Shown here one piece after another: positions 44,727-53,801 of a stretch of DNA of 64,000 nt; within the stretch, counting starts at the first letter, position 1; each line of letters begins with the position of its first letter. This DNA comes from Pectobacterium aroidearum (GTDB lineage: Bacteria > Pseudomonadota > Gammaproteobacteria > Enterobacterales > Enterobacteriaceae), in the NCBI RefSeq assembly GCF_041228105.1, contig NZ_CP166097.1:2604001-2668000 (forward strand). The letters run 5' to 3'. The notes under the pieces are model-generated. The model was not told where the DNA came from. It searched no databases and saw only the letters and a program-made list of their open reading frames with translations. A program made the position numbers and the translations under genes.

Positions 44727-45123
44727 TTTTCATCTCTCCAGCTTTGCTTTTTTTGGCTAAAATAACTACACCTTCAGTATAAGAGTATCCATAACCATAG
44801 CCATAACTACCTTTACCGTTGCCATTGTTAATATCATTTTGTTGATATTTATAGGCCCATGTACCTGAGGTAACCGGTGATATAGAAATCACTTCATAAT
44901 TATCTTGATTGAGTTTGTTAATAGCATCGTTTATATCTTCATTCAGTTTTTCACCGTCAATCTGACAATCTGACCAACCATCCTGAACAACCTTCTTTTG
45001 GCGTATTTTCTCGTCAATATCAATGATGCCAAGAAATCGTTTTGTGTTTCCGGTGGGGACTTTGACGGTTACTTCTTTGTAGATAGGTTGGAAATAACTT
45101 GGGACATACACGGTTTTATTCAT
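44716..45123 (-). CDS. Phage Gly/Tyr-repeat protein, unknown function (copy 2)
   Basis: 135 residues, identical to 36664-37071, and overlapping the next gene by the same 11 nt. Confidence 0.7.
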   Translation of the reverse strand: MNKTVYVPSYFQPIYKEVTVKVPTGNTKRFLGIIDIDEKIRQKKVVQDGWSDCQIDGEKLNEDINDAINKLNQDNYEVISISPVTSGTWAYKYQQNDINNGNGKGSYGYGYGYSYTEGVVILAKKSKAGEMKNGK

Positions 45124-45226
45124 GATTTATCCTTAATCATCGTATTCAAAATTTTAGCGGCTAAAATTACTCGCATCGGTTCAGGTTTCTGCGATACCCG
45201 ATCTTTACTATGCTTTCCATAAACTT

Positions 45227-45448
45227 TTACTTGTGAAACAATGAGATAATCAAACTAATGATGGCAATTATCAAGCTTGCAATTGCAATGTAGTTACTTT
45301 TTTTGCTTTCTACCAGTTTCTGCTGATGCTTTAACAACTCAATTTTTAATTCATATTCTTTCTGTGCATCAGGATCACCAAAGCCCCCACCTTGATCATG
45401 ATAGGTCGTCAACTTATCAAGCTCTTTGTCTATCGCTTTTTTGTTCAT
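45227..45448 (-). CDS. Small tail-anchored membrane protein (copy 2)
   Basis: 73 residues with one C-terminal membrane helix, identical to 37175-37396. Confidence 0.7.
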   Translation of the reverse strand: MNKKAIDKELDKLTTYHDQGGGFGDPDAQKEYELKIELLKHQQKLVESKKSNYIAIASLIIAIISLIISLFHK

Positions 45449-45533
45449 ATTTCTTGCTCAAAATTCGCACAATCTAAAACGTGCAGTGTAGGTAATACTG
45501 CACGTTTGTCTCATTCCTGAGACTATGCCTTTG

Positions 45534-45980
45534 TTATTCCTCTTCTGATAGTTCCTTTTTTATAAACATTTTTGTGCTGTAAGTATATGAACTTAAGGCA
45601 GAAACTTGTCTGGCGAGAGCCAGAATATCTTGTTTTTCCAGCGTTCTGATGTTCCAGACAATGAAGTTGTGGGCGTTTGTGGTCTCTTTATCTGTATAGC
45701 CATCAGCAGAAGTCATTAATTTCCTTTCCGTAGCATCCTCTTTAACGGCAAGCGCATCACCATGAGCCAGAGTATTCAGATCTGCCCCTGTGATTCTGGC
45801 TATCTGAATGATATCGCTGAATTTCGGTTCAGTTTTACCAGACGCTATTCTGACCAAGGTACTCACGCTAATCCCTGATTTTTCGGCTAGCTCTTCATAA
45901 GTCGAATGTTCCAGGATCGCTTTTTTGATCCGCTCTGCTCTCTGCTTATCCGCCATAACTTCGTGCTCAGTGTTGCCCAT
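45534..45980 (-). CDS. XRE-family phage repressor (copy 2)
   Basis: 148 residues, identical to 37482-37928. Two identical repressor genes would double the dose in the lysogen and strengthen immunity to the same phage. Confidence 0.85.
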   Translation of the reverse strand: MGNTEHEVMADKQRAERIKKAILEHSTYEELAEKSGISVSTLVRIASGKTEPKFSDIIQIARITGADLNTLAHGDALAVKEDATERKLMTSADGYTDKETTNAHNFIVWNIRTLEKQDILALARQVSALSSYTYSTKMFIKKELSEEE

Positions 45981-46151
45981 CAGTTTTACTCCATCTTAAC
46001 AGTGGTTTTTCAGTAGGTCGTTTTGGTGCTCATTTCTGACAATGTAAACAGTGCAAATGAATTGACTGTCAGATCTGAGCATATTACATTATGGTCATTA
46101 GATGTGCTCAAAAGTGACTATTGACACGTATTTTGATGAGTGTGAATCCTG
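45981..46151. promoter_or_regulatory. Divergent control region repressor/gene II (copy 2)
   Basis: Same 171-bp region as in copy 1, with the TTGACT-17-TACATT candidate promoter at 46062-46090. Confidence 0.55.
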
Positions 46152-47204
46152 ATGATTGACTGGTTTACTGGAGTTTTACCCTGTACACACCGACCATTGC
46201 CGTCTGGGAGTGTCGTTAGCGTTGATGCCGATGGCGCTATTGAGTGGGAAACAGTAAAGCGGTTGACGGTTCGCGGCTCCCATGAGTCAACGATGAAAGT
46301 AAGATCTATAGGATCTGATGGTGAAGGCCATGCAACACATCTCTACATTGATGGCAATCCGTCTAAGTTTTTACAAGGGCATTCTGTTATCGGTTCTGAT
46401 GACTTACAGGGACTTGTATTAACAGCTTACGCAAGAATATTGGCCTTATTATCTATCCCTCATGATCTTCCTTCTTATCGCATGGTAATAGCTGGACAGT
46501 ATAAAATTTCCCGCATTGATATTAACTATATGTATTCTTTATCGACATTAGAAAATGTCAGAGCATGGCTTTATGCCGCAGAGTTTAAGGCGAAAACTCG
46601 TCATGGCCGAGCCTGTGGAAAAGGTGGCACTGTTTATCTGGGTAAGAACTCTCGTCGCTGGAGCCTGAAGTTTTATTCAAAATATGATGAGCACATATCG
46701 GGAAAAAAAGGTCATCAAATTGCAGATGAATTTGTACAGGTGGGATTACTCGACTGGTCTAAAGATAAACTACGTATTGAATTAACAGTCAGAACAACTG
46801 AGTTAATTGATTTAAATCTTACAATTGGTGCTAAGTGGGATATTGAGACTCCCCATAAATTATTCTCTGACTATATAGGGAGGATAGAAATGAATCAGAA
46901 CACAATTTTAAATGATGAGAAAATAACTCGATTACCAAGAAAAATTCAATCTACTTATTTGTTATGGAAGCAGGGGGCTAATATGAGGGAAATGCTCCCT
47001 AAGCCAACTTTCTATCGTCATCGCAAAGAGTTACTTTCATTTGGAATAGATATAAATTTTTATTGTGAATCGCCAGACTCGAATAATGTCGTACCGCTCG
47101 TCAGAACATTGGAAGCCAAATCAGCTCAAATTCCTGCATGGGTTCATGAAAAAGGATTGATTTTTGATTACAACCGTATTTCACATGCCAGTAACTGGCG
47201 ATAA
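46152..47204 (+). CDS. II: Phage replication initiator pII (copy 2)
   Basis: 350 residues, identical to 38100-39152. Either copy could start rolling-circle replication of the tandem. Confidence 0.9.
   Translation: MIDWFTGVLPCTHRPLPSGSVVSVDADGAIEWETVKRLTVRGSHESTMKVRSIGSDGEGHATHLYIDGNPSKFLQGHSVIGSDDLQGLVLTAYARILALLSIPHDLPSYRMVIAGQYKISRIDINYMYSLSTLENVRAWLYAAEFKAKTRHGRACGKGGTVYLGKNSRRWSLKFYSKYDEHISGKKGHQIADEFVQVGLLDWSKDKLRIELTVRTTELIDLNLTIGAKWDIETPHKLFSDYIGRIEMNQNTILNDEKITRLPRKIQSTYLLWKQGANMREMLPKPTFYRHRKELLSFGIDINFYCESPDSNNVVPLVRTLEAKSAQIPAWVHEKGLIFDYNRISHASNWR
46890..47204 (+). CDS. X: pX, internal-start product of gene II (copy 2)
   Basis: 104 residues from the internal ATG with GGGAGGA upstream, as in copy 1. 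Confidence 0.65.
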   Translation: MNQNTILNDEKITRLPRKIQSTYLLWKQGANMREMLPKPTFYRHRKELLSFGIDINFYCESPDSNNVVPLVRTLEAKSAQIPAWVHEKGLIFDYNRISHASNWR

Positions 47205-47223
47205 GGTAATGGAGAGATTATAA

Positions 47224-47502
47224 ATGATTAAAATTGAAATAAAGCCCTCACAAGCAGTTGCCGATACACGCAGTGGTGTTTCTAAGTCAACAGGTAAACC
47301 TTATACTATTTCTGAGCAATCGGCATATATTTTTCTCGGTGGCGATTACCCTCAGATGTTCAAGATAAATCTTGAGAATGGACAGCCGCCATATCCTGCT
47401 GGGATCTACTCTCTTCACGAGTCCAGTATTTATGTCGGAGATTTTCAGAAATTAAGGGTAGGAAAAATAGTACTTGTCCCTTATCAAGATCAATCTAAAT
47501 AA
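47224..47502 (+). CDS. V: Single-stranded DNA-binding protein pV (copy 2)
   Basis: 92 residues, identical to the copy 1 protein at 39172-39450. Confidence 0.93.
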   Translation: MIKIEIKPSQAVADTRSGVSKSTGKPYTISEQSAYIFLGGDYPQMFKINLENGQPPYPAGIYSLHESSIYVGDFQKLRVGKIVLVPYQDQSK

Positions 47503-47511
47503 ATTTATTTC

Positions 47512-47598
47512 ATGGGGGATATCATTCAGATTCTTATCGCGTCTGGCATTGTTATTTCTTTTGGTCTGGGCGCAATAACAGCAGGAGTTCTCCGATAA
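47512..47598 (+). CDS. VII: Minor coat protein pVII-like (copy 2)
   Basis: 28 residues, identical to 39460-39546; the stop overlaps the next start. Confidence 0.8.
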   Translation: MGDIIQILIASGIVISFGLGAITAGVLR

Positions 47599-47693
47599 TG
47601 TATATTGCTTATTTTTTCGGAGCATATGTAATGGGCTTTGCCCTTTTCTATGCGATAGGTTCTTTTAAGTCGATAACCGATCGTTTAATTTAA
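47598..47693 (+). CDS. IX: Minor coat protein pIX-like (copy 2)
   Basis: 31 residues, identical to 39546-39641. Confidence 0.75.
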   Translation: MYIAYFFGAYVMGFALFYAIGSFKSITDRLI

Positions 47694-47711
47694 CGTAAAA
47701 ATGGTGCTTTC

Positions 47712-47945
47712 ATGAAATTAATTACAGCTATTAAATCAAAAATTACCACCGCATCTTTTGCAATTTTTTTCTCCGCAAGTTCTTTTGCTGCTGACAGCTC
47801 AACAGATTATGCAGGGCAGGCGATGGACTCTTTGCTGACTCAGGCAAATGATCTTATTGCTAAAGTATGGCCTGTTGTGGTTGCTGTTGTTGGCGCAGGT
47901 CTTGCGATTCGACTCTTTAAGAAGTTTTCTTCCAAAGCCGTTTGA
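47712..47945 (+). CDS. VIII: Major coat protein pVIII (copy 2)
   Basis: 77-residue precursor, identical to 39660-39893. Confidence 0.95.
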   Translation: MKLITAIKSKITTASFAIFFSASSFAADSSTDYAGQAMDSLLTQANDLIAKVWPVVVAVVGAGLAIRLFKKFSSKAV

Positions 47946-47967
47946 TAACGTATTATCACTTTTATTA

Positions 47968-47989
47968 GGGGCGCTGTGCGCCCTTTTTT
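47968..47989 (+). terminator. Central rho-independent terminator (copy 2)
   Basis: Same GGGGCGC / GCGCCC stem and T run as in copy 1, between genes VIII and III. Confidence 0.9.
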
Positions 47990-48001
47990 ATAGGGCGTTA
48001 T

Positions 48002-49159
48002 ATGAAGAAAACGATCTTTACTTTATTTCTTGTGCCAGTTTTTAGTTATGCAGCAGATACGCAGGTATTTAGAGGTGAAGCCACAACAGCATATGAAACA
48101 AAAAACAGTAATGGGAAATATGTGGCATCACCTGAAGACCAGCAAAGCCTTTGCCAGTTGGCACAAGATAATGCGTTGGCACAGAAAGAATATTTTATAG
48201 CAAATTTGCAATCGTCTTTTGGGAAAAAAGTTGATTCATCCTATGTTTTTTCTCGTTGTGGAACTATTGCAGTTACCGGTATACCGTCATCAAAACCAAT
48301 CGCTGACACCGCTAATATAAAAATAAACATTACTTACACGGTGACAGATGAAGATATTAATGCAACATCATCACAGCAAAAAGAATGTCTGTCTCGGCCA
48401 GCTATTGATGGTGTTTTTAATAATGTCTACTCCGATAAAGATAACCGTTATATTAACTATAATAATTGTCAGTATGAGGCAGGAGGGGTCGTCGTTTGTC
48501 GTTCGGATGGTTCAACATGTACAGCAAGCTGGATATCTACAGGGCAATTAACTAATGATTCTTATCCCTCATCATCCGTTATAAGTGATAACTCATCCAC
48601 TGACGAACCATCAGAGCCTTCTGGTTCGACTTTAACTAAAAGTGACGTTAAATCAGCGGTTAGTGAATCTCTGAAAGAAAACAATGTTCTGCAATCCGAC
48701 GCCATTGCTTCACAATTGACAGAAAAGGGTGACATTACAAAATTCACCGCTGATTCTGATAAACAGTCTCAGACTTATGTAACGTCAATCGGCGCTTCAC
48801 TGGATAATTTAGTACGTGGTGCGGCACGTTATGCTGATCCTAATCGTGCAGCTCAATATGGTACAGAGTACTCTGAGTTAGATCACGCGACAGATTTGGC
48901 TGATTCTCTTTATGGAGTTGATAAAAATTCATATGGATCCACTTGGGAGACTTTTTTAAGTCAGGGTGCATTACTTCCAACGCTGCCTAATGGGAATGGG
49001 TGCTCTGATTTTATTATGTTTTCTGGTGAGATATATCAGATAAAAATTGACTGTAATAAACTGATGGTTATTAAACAAACATTATCTTGGGTGTTTTATG
49101 CATTAACTTTCTGGTATGTGTTTATATCATTTACCTCTTTACTTCGGAAAGGAGAGTAA
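48002..49159 (+). CDS. III: Adsorption protein pIII (copy 2)
   Basis: 385 residues, identical to 39950-41107. The receptor-binding part has not drifted between copies, which argues for a recent duplication. Confidence 0.88.
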   Translation: MKKTIFTLFLVPVFSYAADTQVFRGEATTAYETKNSNGKYVASPEDQQSLCQLAQDNALAQKEYFIANLQSSFGKKVDSSYVFSRCGTIAVTGIPSSKPIADTANIKINITYTVTDEDINATSSQQKECLSRPAIDGVFNNVYSDKDNRYINYNNCQYEAGGVVVCRSDGSTCTASWISTGQLTNDSYPSSSVISDNSSTDEPSEPSGSTLTKSDVKSAVSESLKENNVLQSDAIASQLTEKGDITKFTADSDKQSQTYVTSIGASLDNLVRGAARYADPNRAAQYGTEYSELDHATDLADSLYGVDKNSYGSTWETFLSQGALLPTLPNGNGCSDFIMFSGEIYQIKIDCNKLMVIKQTLSWVFYALTFWYVFISFTSLLRKGE

Positions 49160-49162
49160 CTA

Positions 49163-49504
49163 ATGCCAGTTCTTCTCGGTCTTCCTGTTTTATTCCGTAT
49201 TCTTATTGGATTTGTCCCTCTGGCTTTAGGCTATATAGCCAAGTTTTTTTCTCGTCTTGTAACCAGAGGGGGAATTATTGCTTTCGTTTTCGTTGCTATG
49301 ATTTCAGCAACCGTTGGTCTACTGACAGAACACCTTTCCTCAGTTATTGGTGGGGTGATGCCTCCTGATTTTTCAAATTTAATATCATCAATACTCCCCG
49401 ATCATTTTCAGAAATGTGTTAATACTTTAATGATAACAAGGATATCTATTTTTGTTTTTGACCTTAAAGAACGCTTTATATCTATTGCTAATAAGGTTAT
49501 ATGA
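49163..49504 (+). CDS. VI: Minor coat protein pVI (copy 2)
   Basis: 113 residues, identical to 41111-41452. Confidence 0.93.
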   Translation: MPVLLGLPVLFRILIGFVPLALGYIAKFFSRLVTRGGIIAFVFVAMISATVGLLTEHLSSVIGGVMPPDFSNLISSILPDHFQKCVNTLMITRISIFVFDLKERFISIANKVI

Positions 49505-50584
49505 ATGGCTGTTTATGTTGTTACAGGAAAACTAGGTTCAGGAAAAACACTTGTCAGCGTGTCAAAAATTCAAGAAAAACTGGTTCAAGGATGTCTCGTT
49601 GCCACTAATTTAGACTTAAAGTTGCATAACATGCCTGATGTTGGTCGTAATGCAAAGAGAACGAGAGTAATAAGAATACCTGACAAACCGAACATTTTTG
49701 ACTTGCAATCATTAGGTTATGGAAATACATCTTACGATGAGTCAGATAATGGCCTGTTGGTTCTTGATGAATGCGGCACATGGTTTAATAGCCGCTCTTG
49801 GGCAGATAAAGAGCGTCAGGATGTTATTAACTGGTTTTTACACGCCCGTAAATTTGGGTGGGATATCATTTTTCTTATTCAGGATATTAGCATCATGGAT
49901 AAGCAAGCCAGATTGGCATTGGCTGAACATGTGGTTTATTGTCGACGGACAGATAAGTTAGCTATACCCTTTTTGGGGACGTTATTATCCATTATTGCCA
50001 ATTCCAGATTTAGCTTTCCAAAGGTCCATTTTGGTATTGTAAAATACGGAGATAATATTAATTCTATAACTGTAGATAAGTGGGTTTATACAGGTGCCAG
50101 TCTTTATGCTGCATATAATACAAAACAAGCTTTCTCAGATGGTTATCCAAATGGGGCATTCTGTTATCTTCCACCCTATATCACACATGGGCAGTTTTCA
50201 GTTAATAAAGGAATGAGTTATTACATGAGAATCACTAAAATCTGGTTTAGACGTGGAAATCGTATTTTTATGATGGCTTCATTTCTTGCTCTCGGTATTG
50301 CCTCTGGGATGTATTATCAACAGTATAAAAATGCAGGTGAGTCAGTCACTGTCAAAACAACCCCATCGTTATCTACAGAAAAAGATGAGGCTTTACCTAG
50401 GTTATCTGTTTTCTCATTTTCTCAGTTTGGTCTTGATGCATCAGTTACATTTCGAGATGAAAAAGGAAACTTATATCATAGTTTCGACCTGATAAAGAAA
50501 GGGCATGTGATAGAAATAAAAAATCCATGTCGAATTATCGTTAAGAGAAATAATTACGTTCAGACAATAACCTGTCAGGAATGA
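49505..50584 (+). CDS. I: Assembly ATPase pI (copy 2)
   Basis: 359 residues, identical to 41453-42532, with Walker A intact. Confidence 0.96.
   Translation: MAVYVVTGKLGSGKTLVSVSKIQEKLVQGCLVATNLDLKLHNMPDVGRNAKRTRVIRIPDKPNIFDLQSLGYGNTSYDESDNGLLVLDECGTWFNSRSWADKERQDVINWFLHARKFGWDIIFLIQDISIMDKQARLALAEHVVYCRRTDKLAIPFLGTLLSIIANSRFSFPKVHFGIVKYGDNINSITVDKWVYTGASLYAAYNTKQAFSDGYPNGAFCYLPPYITHGQFSVNKGMSYYMRITKIWFRRGNRIFMMASFLALGIASGMYYQQYKNAGESVTVKTTPSLSTEKDEALPRLSVFSFSQFGLDASVTFRDEKGNLYHSFDLIKKGHVIEIKNPCRIIVKRNNYVQTITCQE
50225..50584 (+). CDS. XI: pXI, internal-start product of gene I (copy 2)
   Basis: 119 residues from the codon-241 ATG, as in copy 1; expression inferred. Confidence 0.6.
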   Translation: MRITKIWFRRGNRIFMMASFLALGIASGMYYQQYKNAGESVTVKTTPSLSTEKDEALPRLSVFSFSQFGLDASVTFRDEKGNLYHSFDLIKKGHVIEIKNPCRIIVKRNNYVQTITCQE

Positions 50585-51846
50585 TATCTATGTGTAGATT
50601 ACTCACTTTACTTATTCTTATTTTCTCTGTTCATGTGTATGCTGAACCTGTTAGCCTTAATAATTCTCCGATTAGATCCTTTGTTCAATGGTATTCAGAA
50701 AAAACGGGGAGGGCGGTTATTATTAATCCTGACGTCAGAGGGAATGTCACCGTATTCAATGCAGATGTTAATCAGGATAATGTCGACAATTTTTTTAAAT
50801 CCGTCTTAAATGCCAACGGCTTTATTATGATCGCCGGCGATCCCGCTATTGTGTCATTGCCGTCTAAGCTTCCATCTCAAATCGCTGAGGATAGTGGCTA
50901 TGAATCAGTTAGTTATGATGCATATCAGTCAACACCCATGCCAGAAACGGTTGAACTGGCTATTCGTAACTTCAAACTGCATCAGGTCCGATCTTCCGAT
51001 GTTCAGGAGCTGATTAAGATTTTTTTGCAGTCTAACGGCGGCGGTAATGTTGTTGATTATCCCGGAAATAATGCACTCATCGTTTCTGCACCGGAATCAA
51101 TCTTACCGATGTTGGCTGAATTTATTCAGTCAGTGGATGTTGCCCGTGACCAGGTGCTTATTCAGTCATTGATGTTTGAAACCAGCCTTTCTGATGGTGT
51201 CGATTTATCTTTTGCTGCGGGATCTGCATCAGGACATAAGGTAGCGGGGGGCTTTAATACTTCTGTGCTGGGTAACGCACTTTCTACAGCAGGCGGCTCT
51301 TTCGGTATATTTGACGGAAATGTGCTGGCATTATCGCTTCGCGCGGTTCAAAGCAATGCTAATTCAAAAGTGATATCAACTCCGCGCATTCTTACGCAGT
51401 CAGGCCAGACAGGGTATATTTCCGTTGGTAAAAATGTACCTTTCATCACAGGACGCGTAACGGGGGAAGCAGCTGGGGTCAACAATCCTTTCCAGACAAT
51501 CGAACGCCATGACGTTGGGATTTCATTAAAGGTTACACCTGTTGTCATGGGTAACAGTCAGTTAGTTCTAACGATCGACACCCGAGCTGACTCAATCAAT
51601 AATGATGAACAGGCTTCCGATATCGTTACGAACCAACGCCAGATACAGACTACCGTTCAGATTAAGGATGGCCAGACTCTTTTGCTAGGCGGGTTAATTG
51701 ATACTGCGCAGACAGAGGGAGAACGCTCAGTGCCATTTATCAGCCAGATCCCCATCATCGGCTGGTTATTCCAAAGTCACTCTGACAGCAATAATCAGCG
51801 CATCATGTACGTGTTGCTGACTGCGCATGTTATTCGGGCGTTATGA
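50581..51846 (+). CDS. IV: Outer membrane secretin pIV (copy 2)
   Basis: 421 residues, identical to 42529-43794, and the last virion-strand gene before the chromosomal dif. Confidence 0.95.
   Translation: MISMCRLLTLLILIFSVHVYAEPVSLNNSPIRSFVQWYSEKTGRAVIINPDVRGNVTVFNADVNQDNVDNFFKSVLNANGFIMIAGDPAIVSLPSKLPSQIAEDSGYESVSYDAYQSTPMPETVELAIRNFKLHQVRSSDVQELIKIFLQSNGGGNVVDYPGNNALIVSAPESILPMLAEFIQSVDVARDQVLIQSLMFETSLSDGVDLSFAAGSASGHKVAGGFNTSVLGNALSTAGGSFGIFDGNVLALSLRAVQSNANSKVISTPRILTQSGQTGYISVGKNVPFITGRVTGEAAGVNNPFQTIERHDVGISLKVTPVVMGNSQLVLTIDTRADSINNDEQASDIVTNQRQIQTTVQIKDGQTLLLGGLIDTAQTEGERSVPFISQIPIIGWLFQSHSDSNNQRIMYVLLTAHVIRAL
50706..50713 (+). promoter_or_regulatory. KOPS-type octamer in phage gene IV (copy 2)
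   Basis: GGGGAGGG pointing towards dif, 1.7 kb from it. Confidence 0.5.
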
Positions 51847-51886
51847 TAGTGTGCTGATGGGTGCGGAGCCCCGTCAGTACACTGTC
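51845..51886 (+). repeat. Packaging-signal-like hairpin (copy 2)
   Basis: Same 17-bp stem as 43793-43834, directly at the end of gene IV. Confidence 0.65.
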
Positions 51887-51979
51887 ATAACGTTGTTTGA
51901 GGTTTTTAGTTACTGTTTTTATTGAATTTTATGCAAGCAGGTACAGATTTACCAACATAGCTTTCTGTTTTTTAATCGT

Positions 51980-52024
51980 AACGACGGACAGTAACAAAAC
52001 TTGCTTTTGTTGCTGACCGCCGTT
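51980..52024 (+). repeat. Long hairpin, candidate replication origin (copy 2)
   Basis: Same 20-bp-arm hairpin as 43928-43972. Together the two copies flank exactly one genome length. Confidence 0.55.
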
Positions 52025-52030
52025 GGCCAA

Positions 52031-52072
52031 GCCGCAATAGTTCCTGAGCTTATTCTGTGTACTGATTGCGGC
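52031..52072 (+). repeat. Third intergenic hairpin (copy 2)
   Basis: Same GCCGCAAT / ATTGCGGC stem as in copy 1. Confidence 0.5.
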
Positions 52073-52080
52073 GCGGCAGA

Positions 52081-52266
52081 TTAGCTGAGCTGGTTTTTGT
52101 AGCACTCAGGAAAATGTAGTTTTTCGTATTCATGAATAGCTGTGCATAGCGATAGAAATCGGTTTTCTTCAGCCGAACCTACAGGCAGGTCGAGGTCGAA
52201 CAGCGGCTCAACTTCTGAGAGTGCTGCCAGATATTCCTGTTCAGTTTGTAGAATTGCCATCGTCAT
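52081..52266 (-). CDS. HigA N-terminus-like short protein (copy 2)
   Basis: 61 residues, identical to 44029-44214, here only about 100 bp from dif. Confidence 0.6.
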   Translation of the reverse strand: MTMAILQTEQEYLAALSEVEPLFDLDLPVGSAEENRFLSLCTAIHEYEKLHFPECYKNQLS

Positions 52267-52339
52267 GGTTTAAACTCATCGTGTCGTTCAGCGCAGTATA
52301 GGCAAAAAGCGTTTTGCCGGATGTGGGGATTTGCTCAGT

Positions 52340-52354
52340 GGAACGGCCAGTTCC
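52340..52354. promoter_or_regulatory. Palindrome GGAACGGCCAGTTCC next to dif
   Basis: Third occurrence, 16 bp before the XerC arm of the functional dif. Confidence 0.4.
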
Positions 52355-52370
52355 AGCGAGCGCCACCTTT

Positions 52371-52398
52371 GGTTCGCATAATGTATATTATGTTAAAT
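52371..52398 (+). other. dif: Chromosomal dif site (XerCD recombination, dimer resolution)
   Basis: XerC arm GGTTCGCATAA, central region TGTATA, XerD arm TTATGTTAAAT. It differs from the E. coli dif in one base of the XerC arm. XerC and XerD resolve chromosome dimers here under FtsK control. The site was re-created at the right end of the prophage array. The first three central bases (TGT) are shared with the phage att core, which fits the homology that XerC-driven CTX-type integration needs. Confidence 0.95.
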
Positions 52399-52686
52399 AA
52401 CCTCCATAGGTCTATTACTTCATGGTTCTCTGGTGCTACCATAGAAATCAGCATGTTGTGAATTTTGAGATACCCTCTTTTATTGCATTAGGTCTGTCGT
52501 ACATTTACTTCACCTCATAAGATCGAGCAGTGGATTGGCAAGAACTCATAAAAACTATCCTAAAGTATTTATCGGTATTTTTTTCTGGGATTTTTGACGT
52601 CTTTTTTATTTAGATAAGGATATTGGCTATGCACAAACTAAGATTTGCTATCCCTATGGTGCTGATTTTAGATAAGGATATTGGCT
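52399..52686. other. AT-rich region right of dif
   Basis: A 288-bp AT-rich stretch between dif and the lipoprotein gene. It contains no recognisable gene other than the out-of-frame leader made by the 58-bp duplication. Confidence 0.5.
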
Positions 52687-52724
52687 ATGCACAAACTAAG
52701 ATTTGCTATCCCTATGGTGCTGAT
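52609..52724 (+). repeat. Perfect 58-bp tandem duplication over a gene start
   Basis: Unit 52609-52666 is repeated exactly at 52667-52724. Each unit starts TTTAGATAAGGATATTGGCT and includes the ribosome-binding site (AAGGA), the ATG and the first codons of the lipoprotein gene. As 58 is not a multiple of three, the first ATG (52629) reads a different frame and ends after 38 codons at 52745. Confidence 0.95.
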
Positions 52725-53637
52725 GTTAGCTGGGTGTGGCGATGAACAAGAAAACAGTGTTCAACTTGAACCAGAAAAGGCTCCAGCCCCAACGTTCTCA
52801 ATAACAACCGATGATCCTGATATCAATCGATTGCTACCCGCCATCCGCCATTTACTGCCCGGTCTTGATAAATACTCAGAGCAATTTCAAGAAAAGACTA
52901 TTGAGCATAACCGATTTTTAACCATCAAATTCCATATCCCTGATAATGCTAGCATTCCTGCTGAATATGTAGCCGCTGGTCATAACTGCTTCATTGAAAT
53001 CAATGATGATCGGACAGGCATGAAAATCTCCCAAAGCGCCTGTCTGGCCACCTTATTTGATCGCCAGAGTGTTCAGATCAACAGCGATTACTGGGTATAT
53101 TTCTATCCAAATGACTTGACATATCCGCCGCATGATTTCGCTAACATGTCTAATGCGGAACGCATTGATATAGCAAAAAATTATCTCAATAAGGTGGCTA
53201 AAACTATTGAAAGCGCCCAGCAAAAAGGCAATTTGGCTGGCTACGATGTCCCAAATTATGGACGACAATTCGGATATATAGCGGGTGAGGGAAAACGCTT
53301 TTTAACTCAGGATGTCATTCAGCCCTATAGCTCTTGCCTAATGGTAGGATTTAGAGCACATGAATGGTGGAGTGAGCAAATTAGGTTTGCTCACGACCCC
53401 GCCCCGAATGATCCGCAAAAGATGGCATCCGCCATACAACGAATTAAAACGGCCTATGATGGTTACAAAATAAGTGCGGCGGAATGTTCAAAGGACATTA
53501 AATCAGTACCAAAAAAACCTCAACCGACAGAAAGATTGCCACCCACCCCGGACAATAAACCGCCTCGTCCAGGGTGCCTGATGGTGTTTATGCCAGATAA
53601 TACAACAGAGTGGAATTGCCCAATAAATAAGGGTTAG
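52687..53637 (+). CDS. Putative lipoprotein of unknown function
   Basis: A 316-residue secreted lipoprotein: signal MHKLRFAIPMVLMLAGC with lipobox LAGC (cysteine 17). The mature part has several cysteines (HNCFIEIN, SACLATL, SSCLMVGF, AAECSKD) and a proline-rich tail (KKPQPTERLPPTPDNKPPRPGC). I recognise no family. The ATG at 52687 is the second of two identical starts made by the tandem repeat and is the only one in frame. GC is lower than that of the core genes, which suggests acquisition near dif. A perfect hairpin at 53660-53689 follows. Confidence 0.8.
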   Translation: MHKLRFAIPMVLMLAGCGDEQENSVQLEPEKAPAPTFSITTDDPDINRLLPAIRHLLPGLDKYSEQFQEKTIEHNRFLTIKFHIPDNASIPAEYVAAGHNCFIEINDDRTGMKISQSACLATLFDRQSVQINSDYWVYFYPNDLTYPPHDFANMSNAERIDIAKNYLNKVAKTIESAQQKGNLAGYDVPNYGRQFGYIAGEGKRFLTQDVIQPYSSCLMVGFRAHEWWSEQIRFAHDPAPNDPQKMASAIQRIKTAYDGYKISAAECSKDIKSVPKKPQPTERLPPTPDNKPPRPGCLMVFMPDNTTEWNCPINKG

Positions 53638-53659
53638 AATTTACAAATCACAATGTAAT

Positions 53660-53689
53660 CAGGGCCATATTTGTGTGAATATGGCCCTG
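53660..53689 (+). terminator. Hairpin after the lipoprotein gene
   Basis: Perfect 11-bp stem CAGGGCCATAT / ATATGGCCCTG with an 8-nt loop, 22 bp past the stop. No T tract, so it is either a weak terminator or an mRNA-stabilising element. Confidence 0.55.
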
Positions 53690-53801
53690 GCAACTTGAAA
53701 TAGTAATGATATTTATGATTCATATCTGCAACTTATGAACTTATTGAGATATGGCTAGTAAGTCATACTCATGGATGAGTAAACATCGTGCAGGATGGAA
53801 A

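Larger units (their letters stand above)
44319..52370 (+). mobile_element. Filamentous prophage, copy 2, 8052 bp
   Basis: Second head-to-tail copy. Every protein it encodes is identical to that of copy 1, and the non-coding stretches I compared are identical too, so the duplication is recent or kept uniform by recombination. It ends at a complete dif site. With two copies, replication that starts at the origin in copy 1 and stops at that in copy 2 would release one exact genome. Confidence 0.95.
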
